NCBI GenBank assembly: GCA_964384625.1
Contig: CAYLNH010000022.1
Span: forward strand, 1 to 45,438
DNA length: 45,438 nucleotides
Reading direction: 5' to 3'
Source of the DNA: CAYLNH01 sp964384625
GTDB lineage: Bacteria > Verrucomicrobiota > Lentisphaeria > JABSQK01
In this document: positions 8,617 to 17,188 of the stretch, one piece after another
How the letters are laid out: every line of letters begins with the position of its first letter
Position numbering within the stretch: position 1 is the stretch's first letter
The notes under the pieces: generated by a model
Told to the model about the DNA's origin: nothing
Seen by the model: the letters and a program-made list of their open reading frames with translations, nothing else
Databases searched by the model: none
Position numbers and translations under genes: made by a program

Positions 8617-10914
8617 ATGAGTGATGTACCGAGCTGGGGCCGGACCGATCAAGTTGATCAGGCCCAGGACAACGGCCAGCAAACGGTGTACCTGAATCGG
8701 CTCTTCCGGCTGATCCAGGAAGCCGATAAGCTCGAGCAGATCCTGCCCGATATCGAGCGCAATCTCCTCGAACTGCTGCAGGCCGAACGCATGACCCTCT
8801 ATCGCGTCGACGGCGAGGAGATCGTCTCCTGGTTCCTCACCGGCCAGGACCTGGACGACGCCATCCGCGTTCCCATCGGCCCCTCCTCCCTCGCCGGCTA
8901 TGTCGCCATGAGCGGCGACCCGATCCGGATTCACGACGTCTACAACACCGATGAACTCGCCGCCATCCACCCGAAACTGAGCTTCGACTACAGCTTCGAC
9001 CAGATCAGCGGGTTCATTACCGAGTCGATGATCGTCGTGCCGATCAAACACAACGAACGGCTGTTGGGCGTGATGCAGATCATCAACCGGCGAGCGGGCG
9101 GGGCGTTCTCCGATCAGGACGTGATCCACGCCATCGCCGTGTCCCAACTCATTTCCGACAAGTTCCGCCGCGACCTCAAAGGCGGGGTCGGCCCCTTCGA
9201 GTACCTGATCAAGAATGAATTCATCACGCTGGAACGTTACGAAGAAGTCGAAGCCGACGCCTTCCAGCGCGGCATCCCGGTGACCATCCTGCTGCGCCGG
9301 CAGGAGCGGATTCCGATCGAGGAGATCGGCATCGCCCTGCGGGACTTCTACCGGGTCCCCTTTATGGGGTACGACGAACGCATCTCCCCGGACCATGAGA
9401 TGCTCGACGCCCTCAACCGCAGCTATCTGGCCAATCAGAACTGGGTGCCCTTCCGCGGCGAGAACGGCCAGGTCATTGTCTTGATCGACGACCCCTCCAA
9501 CACCGACCGGGTGATGGAAGCCAAGCAACTGGTCAACGATCCGAATCCCGAACTGCGCGTCGGCACCAAGGAGGACATCCTCCGTTACCTCGGGTATGCC
9601 TACCCTGAAGACGAAGACCGCGTTGACCAGGATCTCGAGTCGATTGTCGGCCAGCTGGATCAATCGGTCGAAGCCGATGCCGCAGTCCCCGACGAAGAGG
9701 AACTGCTCGACGAGAACGCATCGGCCATTATCCAGCTCGTCAACCATATCATCATTGAGTCGGTGACACGCGGCGCGTCCGATATTCACATCGAGCCGAT
9801 GAAAGGCAAGAATGACGCCCGCGTGCGGATCCGGATCGACGGTGAATGTATCGAGCTGCTCAAGGTGCCCTATACCCATATCCGCGCGGTGATCTCCCGC
9901 GTCAAAGTCCTGGCGCACATGGATATCACCGAACGCCGGCGGCCGCAGGACGGCAAGATCTCCGTTCGCATGGGCGGCGAACGCCAGGAGTTGCGTATCT
10001 GTACCATGCCTACGGTCAACGGCGAGACCGCGGTGATGCGTGTCCTGGCCAGCGGCGGCAAAGCGATGTCGGTGGAAGCCCTGGGGCTGTCCCGGAGGAA
10101 CTTCGAACGCGTCGAGGAAAGTCTCGAACACCCGCACGGCATCTTCCTCTGCGTCGGCCCGACCGGATCCGGTAAGACCACCACCCTCCATGCGATGGTC
10201 GGCAAAATCAACACCGTCGACCGCAAGATCCTGACCGCCGAGGACCCGGTGGAAATCACGCAGCCGCGGCTCCAGCAACTGCAGGTCAACGCCCGCATCG
10301 GACTGACCTTCGCCGCCGCCATGAAGTCCTTCCTGCGGGCCGACCCCGATGTCATTCTCATCGGTGAGATGCGTGATCACGAAACCGCCGCCATCGGCGT
10401 CGAAGCGTCGCTCACCGGTCACCTGGTCTTCTCCACCCTGCATACCAACTCCGCCTCGGAGACCGTCGTCCGCCTGCTCGATATGGGGCTGGATCCGATG
10501 AACTTCGCCGATGCGCTGATCGCGGTCCTGGCCCAACGCCTCATGCGGACGCTCTGCAAACGCTGCAAAGAAGAATACCAACCGACGGCGGACGAGCTCA
10601 ACCATCTGATTCATCTCTACGGCGAGGACCACTTCGCCGAACTCAATCTCGAGCCCGGCAAGATCCGACTGTGCCGGCCGAAGGGCTGTGAGAACTGCCT
10701 GCGTACCGGCTATCGCGGCCGGATGGGTATTCACGAACTGCTGATGGCCACGCCCGAGATGAAAGAGATCATCGCCCGCAAAGGCAGCACCGTGCCGGAA
10801 ATCCGCGGCAAAGCCGCCGAAGACGGCATGCGCACGCTGATGCAGGACGGCATCCACAAGGTCATCCAGGGGATGAGTACGCTGGAGCAGTTGCGGAAGG
10901 TTACCGTCGCCTGA
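8617..10914 (+). CDS. GAF domain-containing PilB/GspE-type secretion ATPase, copy 3
   Basis: The third tandem paralogue: GAF (about 15-185, with PIGPSSLAGYVA and VPIKHNERLLGVMQIINR), MshEN-like region (ending VGTKEDILRYLG) and ATPase core. The Walker A GPTGSGKT is at 514-521, with DPDVILIGEMRD and the zinc motif CKRC / CENC. It starts 16 bases after copy 2 with AGGA 8 bases before the ATG. By eye it resembles copy 1 in the GAF domain (VYNTDELAAIHP, FSDQDVIHAIA) more than it resembles copy 2. No PilC, PilT, PilM-Q or secretin gene is in the window. The ATPases might serve different pilus or secretion machines or respond to different GAF ligands; this is inference. Confidence 0.9.
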   Translation: MSDVPSWGRTDQVDQAQDNGQQTVYLNRLFRLIQEADKLEQILPDIERNLLELLQAERMTLYRVDGEEIVSWFLTGQDLDDAIRVPIGPSSLAGYVAMSGDPIRIHDVYNTDELAAIHPKLSFDYSFDQISGFITESMIVVPIKHNERLLGVMQIINRRAGGAFSDQDVIHAIAVSQLISDKFRRDLKGGVGPFEYLIKNEFITLERYEEVEADAFQRGIPVTILLRRQERIPIEEIGIALRDFYRVPFMGYDERISPDHEMLDALNRSYLANQNWVPFRGENGQVIVLIDDPSNTDRVMEAKQLVNDPNPELRVGTKEDILRYLGYAYPEDEDRVDQDLESIVGQLDQSVEADAAVPDEEELLDENASAIIQLVNHIIIESVTRGASDIHIEPMKGKNDARVRIRIDGECIELLKVPYTHIRAVISRVKVLAHMDITERRRPQDGKISVRMGGERQELRICTMPTVNGETAVMRVLASGGKAMSVEALGLSRRNFERVEESLEHPHGIFLCVGPTGSGKTTTLHAMVGKINTVDRKILTAEDPVEITQPRLQQLQVNARIGLTFAAAMKSFLRADPDVILIGEMRDHETAAIGVEASLTGHLVFSTLHTNSASETVVRLLDMGLDPMNFADALIAVLAQRLMRTLCKRCKEEYQPTADELNHLIHLYGEDHFAELNLEPGKIRLCRPKGCENCLRTGYRGRMGIHELLMATPEMKEIIARKGSTVPEIRGKAAEDGMRTLMQDGIHKVIQGMSTLEQLRKVTVA

Positions 10915-11924
10915 TGACACGGGAGGATTTGGTTAAGGAGGTCCTTGCCGGGCGGCCCGCCAACGCCGCGGCGACGGCAGCGGCACAGGCTCCCGCCAAC
11001 ATCGCCCTGATCAAATACTGGGGCAAACGCGATCCCGAGCTGAACCTGCCCGTGACCGACAGCCTGTCCGTCTCCCTCGGCGAATTCGGCACGCATACGT
11101 CCCTGACGCTCACGGCCGGCCCCGGGGATCAGGTCACGCTCAACGGCGAACGGCTGGCGGCGGACTCGCAGTTTGTTTCCCGCGTGTCGCGGTTTCTCGA
11201 TCTGTTCCGCCCGGCCGGCGCCGGTTTCCGGGTGGCGACGCACAACACCATACCAACGGCAGCCGGCCTGGCCTCGTCCGCCTCCGGCTATGCCGCGCTG
11301 GTCAAAGCGCTGGATCGGCTGTTCGCCTGGAACCTGCCCCCGCGCGACCTGTCGATCCTGGCCCGGCTCGGCAGCGGCAGTGCCTGCCGGTCCGTCGTTG
11401 AGGGTTTCGTCCACTGGCATGCCGGCGAGCGCGCGGACGGCCTGGACAGTTTCGCCGAGCGTCTGCCCGTCACCTGGCCGGATCTGCGGGTCGGGCTGGT
11501 CCTGGTCGCCACGGAACCCAAACCCGTCAGCTCGCGCGACGGGATGAATCGAACGACTGCCGCATCCGACTTCTACCCTGCCTGGCCGGCCCGGGCGGCG
11601 GCCGACCTGGCCGCGATCCAGCCGGCCATTGCCGCCAACGACCTGCCGCAGACCGGCCGCATCGCCGAAGCGAACGCCCTGGCCATGCACGCAACCATGC
11701 TGGCAGCCCGCCCGCCGCTGCTGTACTGGCGGCCGCAGACCGTGGCGGTCTTCGAACAGGTCCGGCACCTGCGACGCGACGGCGTCCAGGTCTACTTCAC
11801 CATTGATGCCGGGCCCAACGTCAAACTGCTGTTTACGGCGGCCGCCGAGGACCGCCTGCGGACCGTTTTCCCGACGCTTGAAACAGCAGCCCCGTTCCGG
11901 CTCGCCGCCGGCAATCATACTTGA
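10914..11924 (+). CDS. mvaD: Diphosphomevalonate decarboxylase
   Basis: A GHMP-superfamily enzyme of the mevalonate route that converts mevalonate 5-diphosphate to isopentenyl diphosphate with ATP. The family signature IALIKYWGK is at residues 30-38, the ATP-loop-like AAGLASSASG near 120, SGSACRS soon after, and the catalytic aspartate at D298 in FTIDAGPN. Its length of 336 fits the family (about 320-400). The ATG overlaps the TGA of the third ATPase by one base (TGATG), so it is translationally coupled to the pilus-type ATPase operon. No other mevalonate-pathway gene is in the window, and most Gram-negative bacteria use the MEP route. A related decarboxylase or kinase of the same fold (acting on mevalonate 3,5-bisphosphate or 3-phosphate) is less likely but not excluded. 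Confidence 0.9.
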   Translation: MTREDLVKEVLAGRPANAAATAAAQAPANIALIKYWGKRDPELNLPVTDSLSVSLGEFGTHTSLTLTAGPGDQVTLNGERLAADSQFVSRVSRFLDLFRPAGAGFRVATHNTIPTAAGLASSASGYAALVKALDRLFAWNLPPRDLSILARLGSGSACRSVVEGFVHWHAGERADGLDSFAERLPVTWPDLRVGLVLVATEPKPVSSRDGMNRTTAASDFYPAWPARAAADLAAIQPAIAANDLPQTGRIAEANALAMHATMLAARPPLLYWRPQTVAVFEQVRHLRRDGVQVYFTIDAGPNVKLLFTAAAEDRLRTVFPTLETAAPFRLAAGNHT

Positions 11925-11970
11925 CGCCGAAGCAATCGCTGGTTAGGATATTCCCAGGAGGAACGGAGGC

Positions 11971-12651
11971 ATGTATTTGCGTTTATGTTATGTCCTGCCC
12001 GCGTGTGTGCTTGCCGCGCTGATCTGCGGCTGCGGCGACTACCGCGCCGTCAACGAAGGCAACCCGGAGTTTCAGAAGGCGGAGACCTGTCGGCGCGACG
12101 GCCGCGTCGATCTGGCAATCCGGCACTACGAAGAATGTCTGCGCCTGTCGCCGGACTCGCATCGGGCGCACCTGCAGCTCGCCATGATCTACGAAGATCA
12201 CAAGCAGGACCTGCCGCGGGCGATCGTCCACTACGAAGCCTACCTGGACACCGCCGACGCCGAAAGCCTGCTGGAGGTCCGGCAGCTGTTGGAGCGGGCG
12301 CAGCAGAAATATCTCAAGCAGCTCCAGGCCCGGTTCCCGCAGTCCGACGACCCGCCGGCGAACCCGCCGGCAGAACCGGCGACACCGCCGCCCGCGGTCG
12401 CGGCACTGCCCGTGCCCGTCTCTCAGGTGCCCCCCGAATCGCCGCCGGCGACCGAGCCGCCGCCGCGAACGCATACCGTCCGGCCCGGCGACAATCTGTC
12501 CCGGATTTCCGCCGCCGCCTATGGGACAACGCGCCACGCCGACCGGATTTACGCCGCCAACCGTGATCAACTGGATTCGCCGGATCGCCTGCGCGTCGGA
12601 CAGATTCTGAAGCTGCCCGTGATCGAAAACGTTGCCGGCGCCGCTGAATAG
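11971..12651 (+). CDS. Lipoprotein with TPR-like repeats and C-terminal LysM domain
   Basis: The N-terminus is a lipoprotein signal (hydrophobic stretch ending ALICGC, with lipidated Cys at 19 or 21). A helical TPR-like region covers about 30-115 (CRRDGRVDLAIRHYEECLRL, HLQLAMIYEDHKQ). A Pro/Ala-rich linker follows (about 120-165), then a LysM domain (about 168-218: HTVRPGDNLSRIS through LRVGQILKLPV) expected to bind peptidoglycan. It is probably anchored in the outer membrane and reaches the cell wall. The start is clear: a long AGGAGGAACGGAGG precedes the ATG. It lies 46 bases after mvaD and is likely in the same transcript. Pilus-associated TPR or LysM proteins exist in other bacteria, but a role with these ATPases is inference. 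Confidence 0.8.
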   Translation: MYLRLCYVLPACVLAALICGCGDYRAVNEGNPEFQKAETCRRDGRVDLAIRHYEECLRLSPDSHRAHLQLAMIYEDHKQDLPRAIVHYEAYLDTADAESLLEVRQLLERAQQKYLKQLQARFPQSDDPPANPPAEPATPPPAVAALPVPVSQVPPESPPATEPPPRTHTVRPGDNLSRISAAAYGTTRHADRIYAANRDQLDSPDRLRVGQILKLPVIENVAGAAE

Positions 12652-12696
12652 GTGAAGACGCAGAGCCGTCATAACCTGTAAACGATGGAATGTGCC

Positions 12697-13527
12697 ATGA
12701 ATCAGTTCCGTTCGAAAACCTTTGCCGAAATGCTGTTTCTCGTCGGCGTCGGCCTGCTCGCCGCCGCCGCCGTCGCCGGGCAGAGCAAAACGACGAAACC
12801 GGAAACCGGCAAACGAAAACCGCTCGACGGCAATACGATGACCGCGAAACAGTTTCTCTCCGTGGTGCGCTACCCGCAGTTCATCAATAGCTGGGCCAGG
12901 CTGGAAGGGCAGATCCACCATGTGTCGAAAGGCAAACGGCTGAAACGGAAGATCGAAATCCGCGCCCGCCTGAGACCCAAAGAATGGCGCATGCAGGTGA
13001 TCCTCGAAGGCGGCGAACGCCACCTGGTACGCCAGATTCCCGCCGACGGCCTGGTAGGCACCACCAGCATCAAACAGCAGGACGCCGGACCGGGGGCGGC
13101 GACGCTCCAGGACTTCCTGATCCGCCCGTCCGATCTTACCCTGTCGTTCCTCTACTGGAACTTCGACAAGGAGTTGGAAGGGGACCGCCTGAAGACGCAG
13201 AAATGCCGGGTCCTGCAGCTCAAACACCCGGGCGGCGAACAGGTCCGCATCTGGGTTACGGTCAAGTACTTCTTCCCCTTGCGCGTCCAATGGTTCAGGG
13301 AGGACAACGCCAAACCCTTCCGTCAACTCGACTTCAAAGCCGGCAAAGCGATCAAGAGCAGCGTCAATAAAGACACGGAATTCTACCTGATCCAGGAAGC
13401 CGTGATCACCGGTCCGGACAACGGTTGGAAAACGCGGGTGAAATTCAAGGACACCACAGGGGATGAGGTCACCGATCAGGCGCCGGCGCCCAAGGACCTG
13501 TTTGTCCACGGCGTCAGCGCGAAATAG
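12697..13527 (+). CDS. LolA-like / outer-membrane lipoprotein-sorting-like periplasmic protein
   Basis: A secreted protein of 276 residues with an N-terminal signal peptide (hydrophobic core FLVGVGLLAAAAV, likely cleavage after AVA). The C-terminal half has the alternating-strand pattern of LolA-fold lipoprotein-sorting-like proteins: a DFLIRPSDLTLSFLYW stretch, then CRVLQLKHPGG, then RIWVTVKYFFPLRVQWF and a final strand-rich segment. Proteins of this type bind hydrophobic acyl groups in the periplasm. The start is ambiguous: ATG 12697 has GGA 7 bases upstream and gives a compact signal peptide, while an in-frame ATG at 12685 adds four residues. It lies 45 bases after the LysM lipoprotein, suggesting an envelope operon. 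Confidence 0.65.
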   Translation: MNQFRSKTFAEMLFLVGVGLLAAAAVAGQSKTTKPETGKRKPLDGNTMTAKQFLSVVRYPQFINSWARLEGQIHHVSKGKRLKRKIEIRARLRPKEWRMQVILEGGERHLVRQIPADGLVGTTSIKQQDAGPGAATLQDFLIRPSDLTLSFLYWNFDKELEGDRLKTQKCRVLQLKHPGGEQVRIWVTVKYFFPLRVQWFREDNAKPFRQLDFKAGKAIKSSVNKDTEFYLIQEAVITGPDNGWKTRVKFKDTTGDEVTDQAPAPKDLFVHGVSAK

Positions 13528-13670
13528 CCCCACGACCATCTTGCTTCGGCGTCAATGCCGCCGGTCGGCTGCCTGGACCCGCTCTTCGAGTTGCCCGGTT
13601 TCGGGCTCACGGGGCAATCCACGGAAAAACGAAGACATCGTCAAGCTTAGCTTCAGAAGCGGTGTCCTGA

Positions 13671-13750
13671 GGCCCAAAGGGCCGATATTGATATAGCCCG
13701 GGCTGCAGGTCCGGGTATTGATTGATCCTGAAACACAGGCCTGAAGGGCC
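13671..13750. repeat. Intergenic hairpin-repeat cluster (short version)
   Basis: Three palindromes stand in a row between convergent genes: GGCCC-aaa-GGGCC (13671-13683), CCCGG with CCGGG (13697-13715), and GGCC-TGAAG-GGCC (13738-13750). The middle one, read on the minus strand as ATACCCGG...CCGGGCT, matches the module at 27526-27550. The last one, read on the minus strand, has the CTTCA loop found in the repeats at 27.3, 29.1 and 30.1 kb. It may also act as a bidirectional transcript end. Confidence 0.6.
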
Positions 13751-13793
13751 GCATTACAGCTTAACGGTTTCGAAACGAATTGCCCCAGGCCAT

Positions 13794-14432
13794 TCAGTCG
13801 CGCCGCAGCCAATCCAGCCAGGCTTCCAGGCCGCCGGCTGTTTTCGCCGACAGTTGCAGAAAGGGAGCGGCCGAGTTGATCTGGGCCAGGTCGCTGTTTA
13901 CCCGGTCGAGGTCGAAGTCGAGGACGCCCAGCAAGTCGATCTTGTTCAGCAGGACGATGTCGGCCGATTGAAAGAGAGTGGGATACTTGGCCACTTTGTC
14001 ATCGCCTTCGGGCACACTGAGGAGGACGACGCGCCGATGCTCACCCAGGTCGAAGCCCGCCGGACAGACCATGTTGCCGATGTTCTCGATAAAGACATAG
14101 TCGAGCTCCGCCAGATCCAGGGCGTTGAGGCCCTCGGCCACCTGTTCGGCCGACAGGTGACAGCCGCGACCGGTGTTGATCTGAATGGCCTGCACGGCCA
14201 TCTCCGCAACCCGCTCGGCATCACGTGAGGTCTGCAGGTCGCCGACGAGGACGGCACAGTTCTTGCCCGCCAGGGCCGGGATCGTTGCTTCCAGCAGGGT
14301 GGTCTTGCCGCTGCCCGGTGCACTGACGATGTTCAGCGACTGCACCCCCGCGGCGTCCATTCGGGCGCGATTCTCGTTGGCAATGGTATCGTTCGCCCGC
14401 AGCACGTTGCTGACAATTTTGACTTCAGCCAT
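13794..14432 (-). CDS. hypB: Hydrogenase nickel incorporation GTPase HypB
   Basis: A SIMIBI-class GTPase that works with HypA to load nickel into [NiFe]-hydrogenase (or urease). The P-loop SAPGSGKTT is at 37-45, followed by LVGDLQTSRDAER, the family motif IENIGNMVCPAGFDLGEH with a metal-binding Cys, and the guanine-specificity motif LNKIDLL. The His-rich nickel-storage N-terminus and the CxxGCxC motif of some HypBs are absent. The start at 14432 is chosen because GAGGAG lies 7 bases before it and it overlaps the end of hypA by 8 bases; an upstream in-frame ATG (14447) lies within that ribosome-binding site. It is the last gene of hypE-hypA-hypB. Confidence 0.95.
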   Translation of the reverse strand: MAEVKIVSNVLRANDTIANENRARMDAAGVQSLNIVSAPGSGKTTLLEATIPALAGKNCAVLVGDLQTSRDAERVAEMAVQAIQINTGRGCHLSAEQVAEGLNALDLAELDYVFIENIGNMVCPAGFDLGEHRRVVLLSVPEGDDKVAKYPTLFQSADIVLLNKIDLLGVLDFDLDRVNSDLAQINSAAPFLQLSAKTAGGLEAWLDWLRRD

Positions 14433-14790
14433 TCTCAAGCTCCTCATTTGTCACACATTCCAATGAAGTCAGCAGAATGTCGCGCCCTTGGATGATTTCG
14501 GCGTTGGCTTGCAGACATTCCGGACACATATAGTTCCCGATCTCCGGGGCAAACCCGTGACCGCACTCGCGGCACCGGGCTTTGGCCTCGACCTCGTTGA
14601 TCAGTAATTCAGCGCCTTCGGCGACAGTGCCCTGCACCGAAGCTGCGAACGCCGTTTGCATGGCCTCGGGGACAACAAGCTGCATGGCGCCGACATCCAG
14701 CCGGACAACCGTCACCCTGGCAGCATCGTTTTCTGCGGCAGCGGCGAGCACCTGCTCGACCAACTGCACCGCTATCGATAGTTCATGCAT
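14425..14790 (-). CDS. hypA: Hydrogenase/urease nickel incorporation protein HypA
   Basis: A nickel metallochaperone partner of HypB, 121 residues against a family norm of about 113-120. The N-terminal MHELSIA carries the nickel-binding His2, and the zinc ribbon CRECG ... CPEC is at about residues 73-98. The ATG overlaps the TGA of hypE (TGATG), and its own 3' end overlaps hypB by 8 bases, so all three genes are translationally coupled. Confidence 0.95.
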   Translation of the reverse strand: MHELSIAVQLVEQVLAAAAENDAARVTVVRLDVGAMQLVVPEAMQTAFAASVQGTVAEGAELLINEVEAKARCRECGHGFAPEIGNYMCPECLQANAEIIQGRDILLTSLECVTNEELENG

Positions 14791-15803
14791 CAGCAGATAC
14801 GGGGAAGTTCCTCGCCGTAGGGCCGCTGGACAATTCGGCGGCCGCCGGCGCGGCTGATGAGTTCGACCAGTGGCGGCGTCGCGTCCGTGAGACGCCCGAT
14901 CACGGCGGCCCTGCAGCCCAGGGGGTGCTCTCGCAGCGCCGCCAGCGCCGGCTCGGCATCGGCTGCCGGAACGACGCAGATCACCTTGCCTTCGTTGGCG
15001 ACCGTCAGCGGGTCGAGCCCCAGCATTTCGGCGGTGTGGCGGGCCGTTGTGGTCAAGGGGATGGCGGCTTCATCAAGCTCAATGGTCAGGCCGGTGTCGT
15101 CGCAGAGATCGGCCATCACGCCGGCAACGCCGGCACGCGTCGGGTCGCGCATGAATTTCAGGTCGACGTCCGTCGCCATCAAGGCGGCAATCAAGCCGTT
15201 CAGCGGCGCCGCGTCGCTCTGCAGGTCCGTTTCAAAAGCCAATCCCTCTCGGGCCGACATTACCGCCAGTCCGTGTTCGGCAATACCGCCGTTGATCAGG
15301 ATCACATCGCCCGCCGCCAGGCGTTCGGGGGCAACGGTGAAATCATCCGGCAACACGCCGATGCCGGCGGTGTTGATCAGCAACCCGTCGCCCTGCCGGC
15401 GTTCGATGACCTTCGTGTCGCCGGTCACGATGTTGACGCCGGCTTCCCGGGCGACCGCGGCAATGGAATCAAGGACCTCCTGCAGCAGGGCCATGGACAG
15501 GCCCTCCTCGATGATCAACCCCAACGACAACGCCAACGGCGTTGCTCCCATGACCGCGATGTCGTTCACCGTGCCGCAGACGGCCAGGCGTCCGATATCG
15601 CCGCCGGGGAAGACCAGCGGCTGCACCACGAACGAATCGGTGGTCATACACAACCGGCCGCCCGGCCGCGGCAGGATGGCGCTGTCCAGCAGCGGCTGCA
15701 GCGCCGCATTGCCGAGCCGCGAGAGAATCTGCTGCTCGATCAGCTCTTTGGTCAGGCTGCCGCCGCCGCCATGCGCCAGCAGAATCTGTTCATCTGTGTC
15801 CAC
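14790..15803 (-). CDS. hypE: Hydrogenase expression/formation protein HypE
   Basis: HypE dehydrates a thiocarboxamide on its own C-terminal cysteine to make the cyanide ligands of the [NiFe]-hydrogenase active site, accepting the carbamoyl group from HypF. The PurM/ThiL-type fold is recognisable: AHGGGGSLTKELI near the N-terminus, MTTDSFVVQPLVFPGGDIG, the RDPTRAGVAGV motif and the invariant C-terminal PRIC, whose Cys is residue 337. The start is GTG 15803 with AGGAG 5-6 bases upstream. It is the first gene of a minus-strand operon with hypA and hypB. hypC, hypD, hypF and any hydrogenase subunits are not in the window. Confidence 0.95.
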   Translation of the reverse strand: MDTDEQILLAHGGGGSLTKELIEQQILSRLGNAALQPLLDSAILPRPGGRLCMTTDSFVVQPLVFPGGDIGRLAVCGTVNDIAVMGATPLALSLGLIIEEGLSMALLQEVLDSIAAVAREAGVNIVTGDTKVIERRQGDGLLINTAGIGVLPDDFTVAPERLAAGDVILINGGIAEHGLAVMSAREGLAFETDLQSDAAPLNGLIAALMATDVDLKFMRDPTRAGVAGVMADLCDDTGLTIELDEAAIPLTTTARHTAEMLGLDPLTVANEGKVICVVPAADAEPALAALREHPLGCRAAVIGRLTDATPPLVELISRAGGRRIVQRPYGEELPRIC

Positions 15804-15922
15804 GTTTACTCCTGATAATCAGTTGCGAGGGAACAACCTTAGTTACGCCCTACCCGGTTTCAAGACAACAGCAGCCGGTTCGCCGGCTTCGTGCCTCAGC
15901 CGCCGCGGGGAATCCGCCCGCC

Positions 15923-15950
15923 TTGCGCTGCCGCACAGCCGGTGTAAGAT
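15923..15950 (+). promoter_or_regulatory. Possible promoter of the sialidase-like gene
   Basis: TTGCGC (15923-15928), a 16-base spacer and TAAGAT (15945-15950) lie 53 bases before the ATG at 16004. Each hexamer matches consensus only partly. Confidence 0.3.
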
Positions 15951-16003
15951 CTGTGCTGCGTCTGTGAGTCGCGAGTGCCGAGAACCCGACAAAGGAACCG
16001 CCC

Positions 16004-17149
16004 ATGCCCCACCTGCTCCCCGCCGAATGGAACGCCAGGGCCGCTGCCAACCAGGTGATGGCCGGCTTGGTCAACATCTGTGAACCGCACGTTAAAGGTG
16101 CGCATGACGCCGATTTCATTATCGTCGACGGCAAGGCGTATATCGTCTACATGGCAAACGATGTCCAACCCGGTGAAGCAGCCGCTTGGTCGTTCGTCTA
16201 TAACGCCTTGTCTGTTGTCGACGTCGAGACCCTGGCGGTGGCACAAACCACGGTTTTCGCCGCGACAGAGAAAGAGTACGAGAATGAAACGCTCCCGGTC
16301 GGTGCCTGCTTTGTACCGCGCATTATCCGGAAAGACGACACGACGCTGCGCTGTTTCTTCTCCAGTGAGGAGCCCGGGAAACGCCAGTCGCAGACCTGGC
16401 ACATCGACTACGACCTGTCGACCCGGACGTTTGACTGGAATATCTATCCGGTCGAGATCGAAACCGATCAGGGCGTCTTCCCCATGCAGCCGCAGTACCT
16501 GCATCAGGACGCGGCCGCCAAAGGCTTCGCCGCGGATCCCGTCGACTTCGGCCTGTATATGATCGACGGGTTCAAGTACTTCGACGGCAAGGTCTATGCC
16601 GTGCTCAACAACTTCCCCGGCGGCCAGAACGCCTGGGCCGGGCTCAACGAGGCCATGGATCGCGTCACCGTGCTGGGGCACTACTTCAAACCGAACGAAG
16701 CAAAACTGACCGAGGCCGCCGTCAACCGGCTGCCGAACGGCACCTGGATGAGCATCTCGCGCCAGGGGAACCGCGATCGGCGGTACATGTTTTCGCAAAG
16801 CGCTGACGGGAGGACCTGGACGACCAACGAGTACATTGACGCCGTGCCGACCGGCGGCGACTCCAAGCCGAACTTCGAATGCTTCAACGGCGTGTACTAT
16901 CTCGCCTGGCAGGACGGCGAAAAGATCAACGATATTCATCGGTCGATATTCAACATCGACGTTTCTCCCGACGGCAAGACCTGGGAGCGCAAGTATCGCT
17001 TCGAGACAGAGAAGTCCTTCCAGTACGCCACGTTCCATGACTATGACGGCACGATCTACCTGACGGTGACCCAGGGCGACCACTCAAAAAGCCGTAAGGA
17101 GCGCATCATGTTCGGCAGACTTGACGATGTCGCGGACGCAAGCCGCTGA
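16004..17149 (+). CDS. Sialidase-like beta-propeller protein (glycosidase-like, cytoplasmic)
   Basis: A 381-residue protein with repeated strand units typical of five- or six-bladed propellers: DADFIIVDGKAYIVYM, GVYYLAWQDGEKIND, and Asp-box-like turns SADGRTWTT and SPDGKTWERK. Such folds occur in exo-sialidases and in GH43/GH130-like proteins. I cannot assign a catalytic triad, so the substrate is unknown. There is no signal peptide, so it would act in the cytoplasm. The start is supported by AAGGA 7 bases before the ATG. It stands alone, divergent from hypE and convergent with an AraC regulator gene that may or may not control it. Confidence 0.55.
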   Translation: MPHLLPAEWNARAAANQVMAGLVNICEPHVKGAHDADFIIVDGKAYIVYMANDVQPGEAAAWSFVYNALSVVDVETLAVAQTTVFAATEKEYENETLPVGACFVPRIIRKDDTTLRCFFSSEEPGKRQSQTWHIDYDLSTRTFDWNIYPVEIETDQGVFPMQPQYLHQDAAAKGFAADPVDFGLYMIDGFKYFDGKVYAVLNNFPGGQNAWAGLNEAMDRVTVLGHYFKPNEAKLTEAAVNRLPNGTWMSISRQGNRDRRYMFSQSADGRTWTTNEYIDAVPTGGDSKPNFECFNGVYYLAWQDGEKINDIHRSIFNIDVSPDGKTWERKYRFETEKSFQYATFHDYDGTIYLTVTQGDHSKSRKERIMFGRLDDVADASR

Positions 17150-17188
17150 TGAGCGACAATTGATCAGCGGCCTGCCCCGACGGCCGCC

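Noticed and set aside
6570..10920. Very long minus-strand open frames (681 and 791 residues) opposite the ATPase genes
   Set aside because: They are exact shadows of the codon bias of the plus-strand ATPases, with His/Asp/Gln-rich unstructured translations and no ribosome-binding sites.
14850..15815. Plus-strand open frames of 408 and 296 residues across hypE
   Set aside because: hypE on the minus strand has all family motifs, including the C-terminal PRIC; the plus-strand frames are Ser/Arg/Gln-rich shadows.
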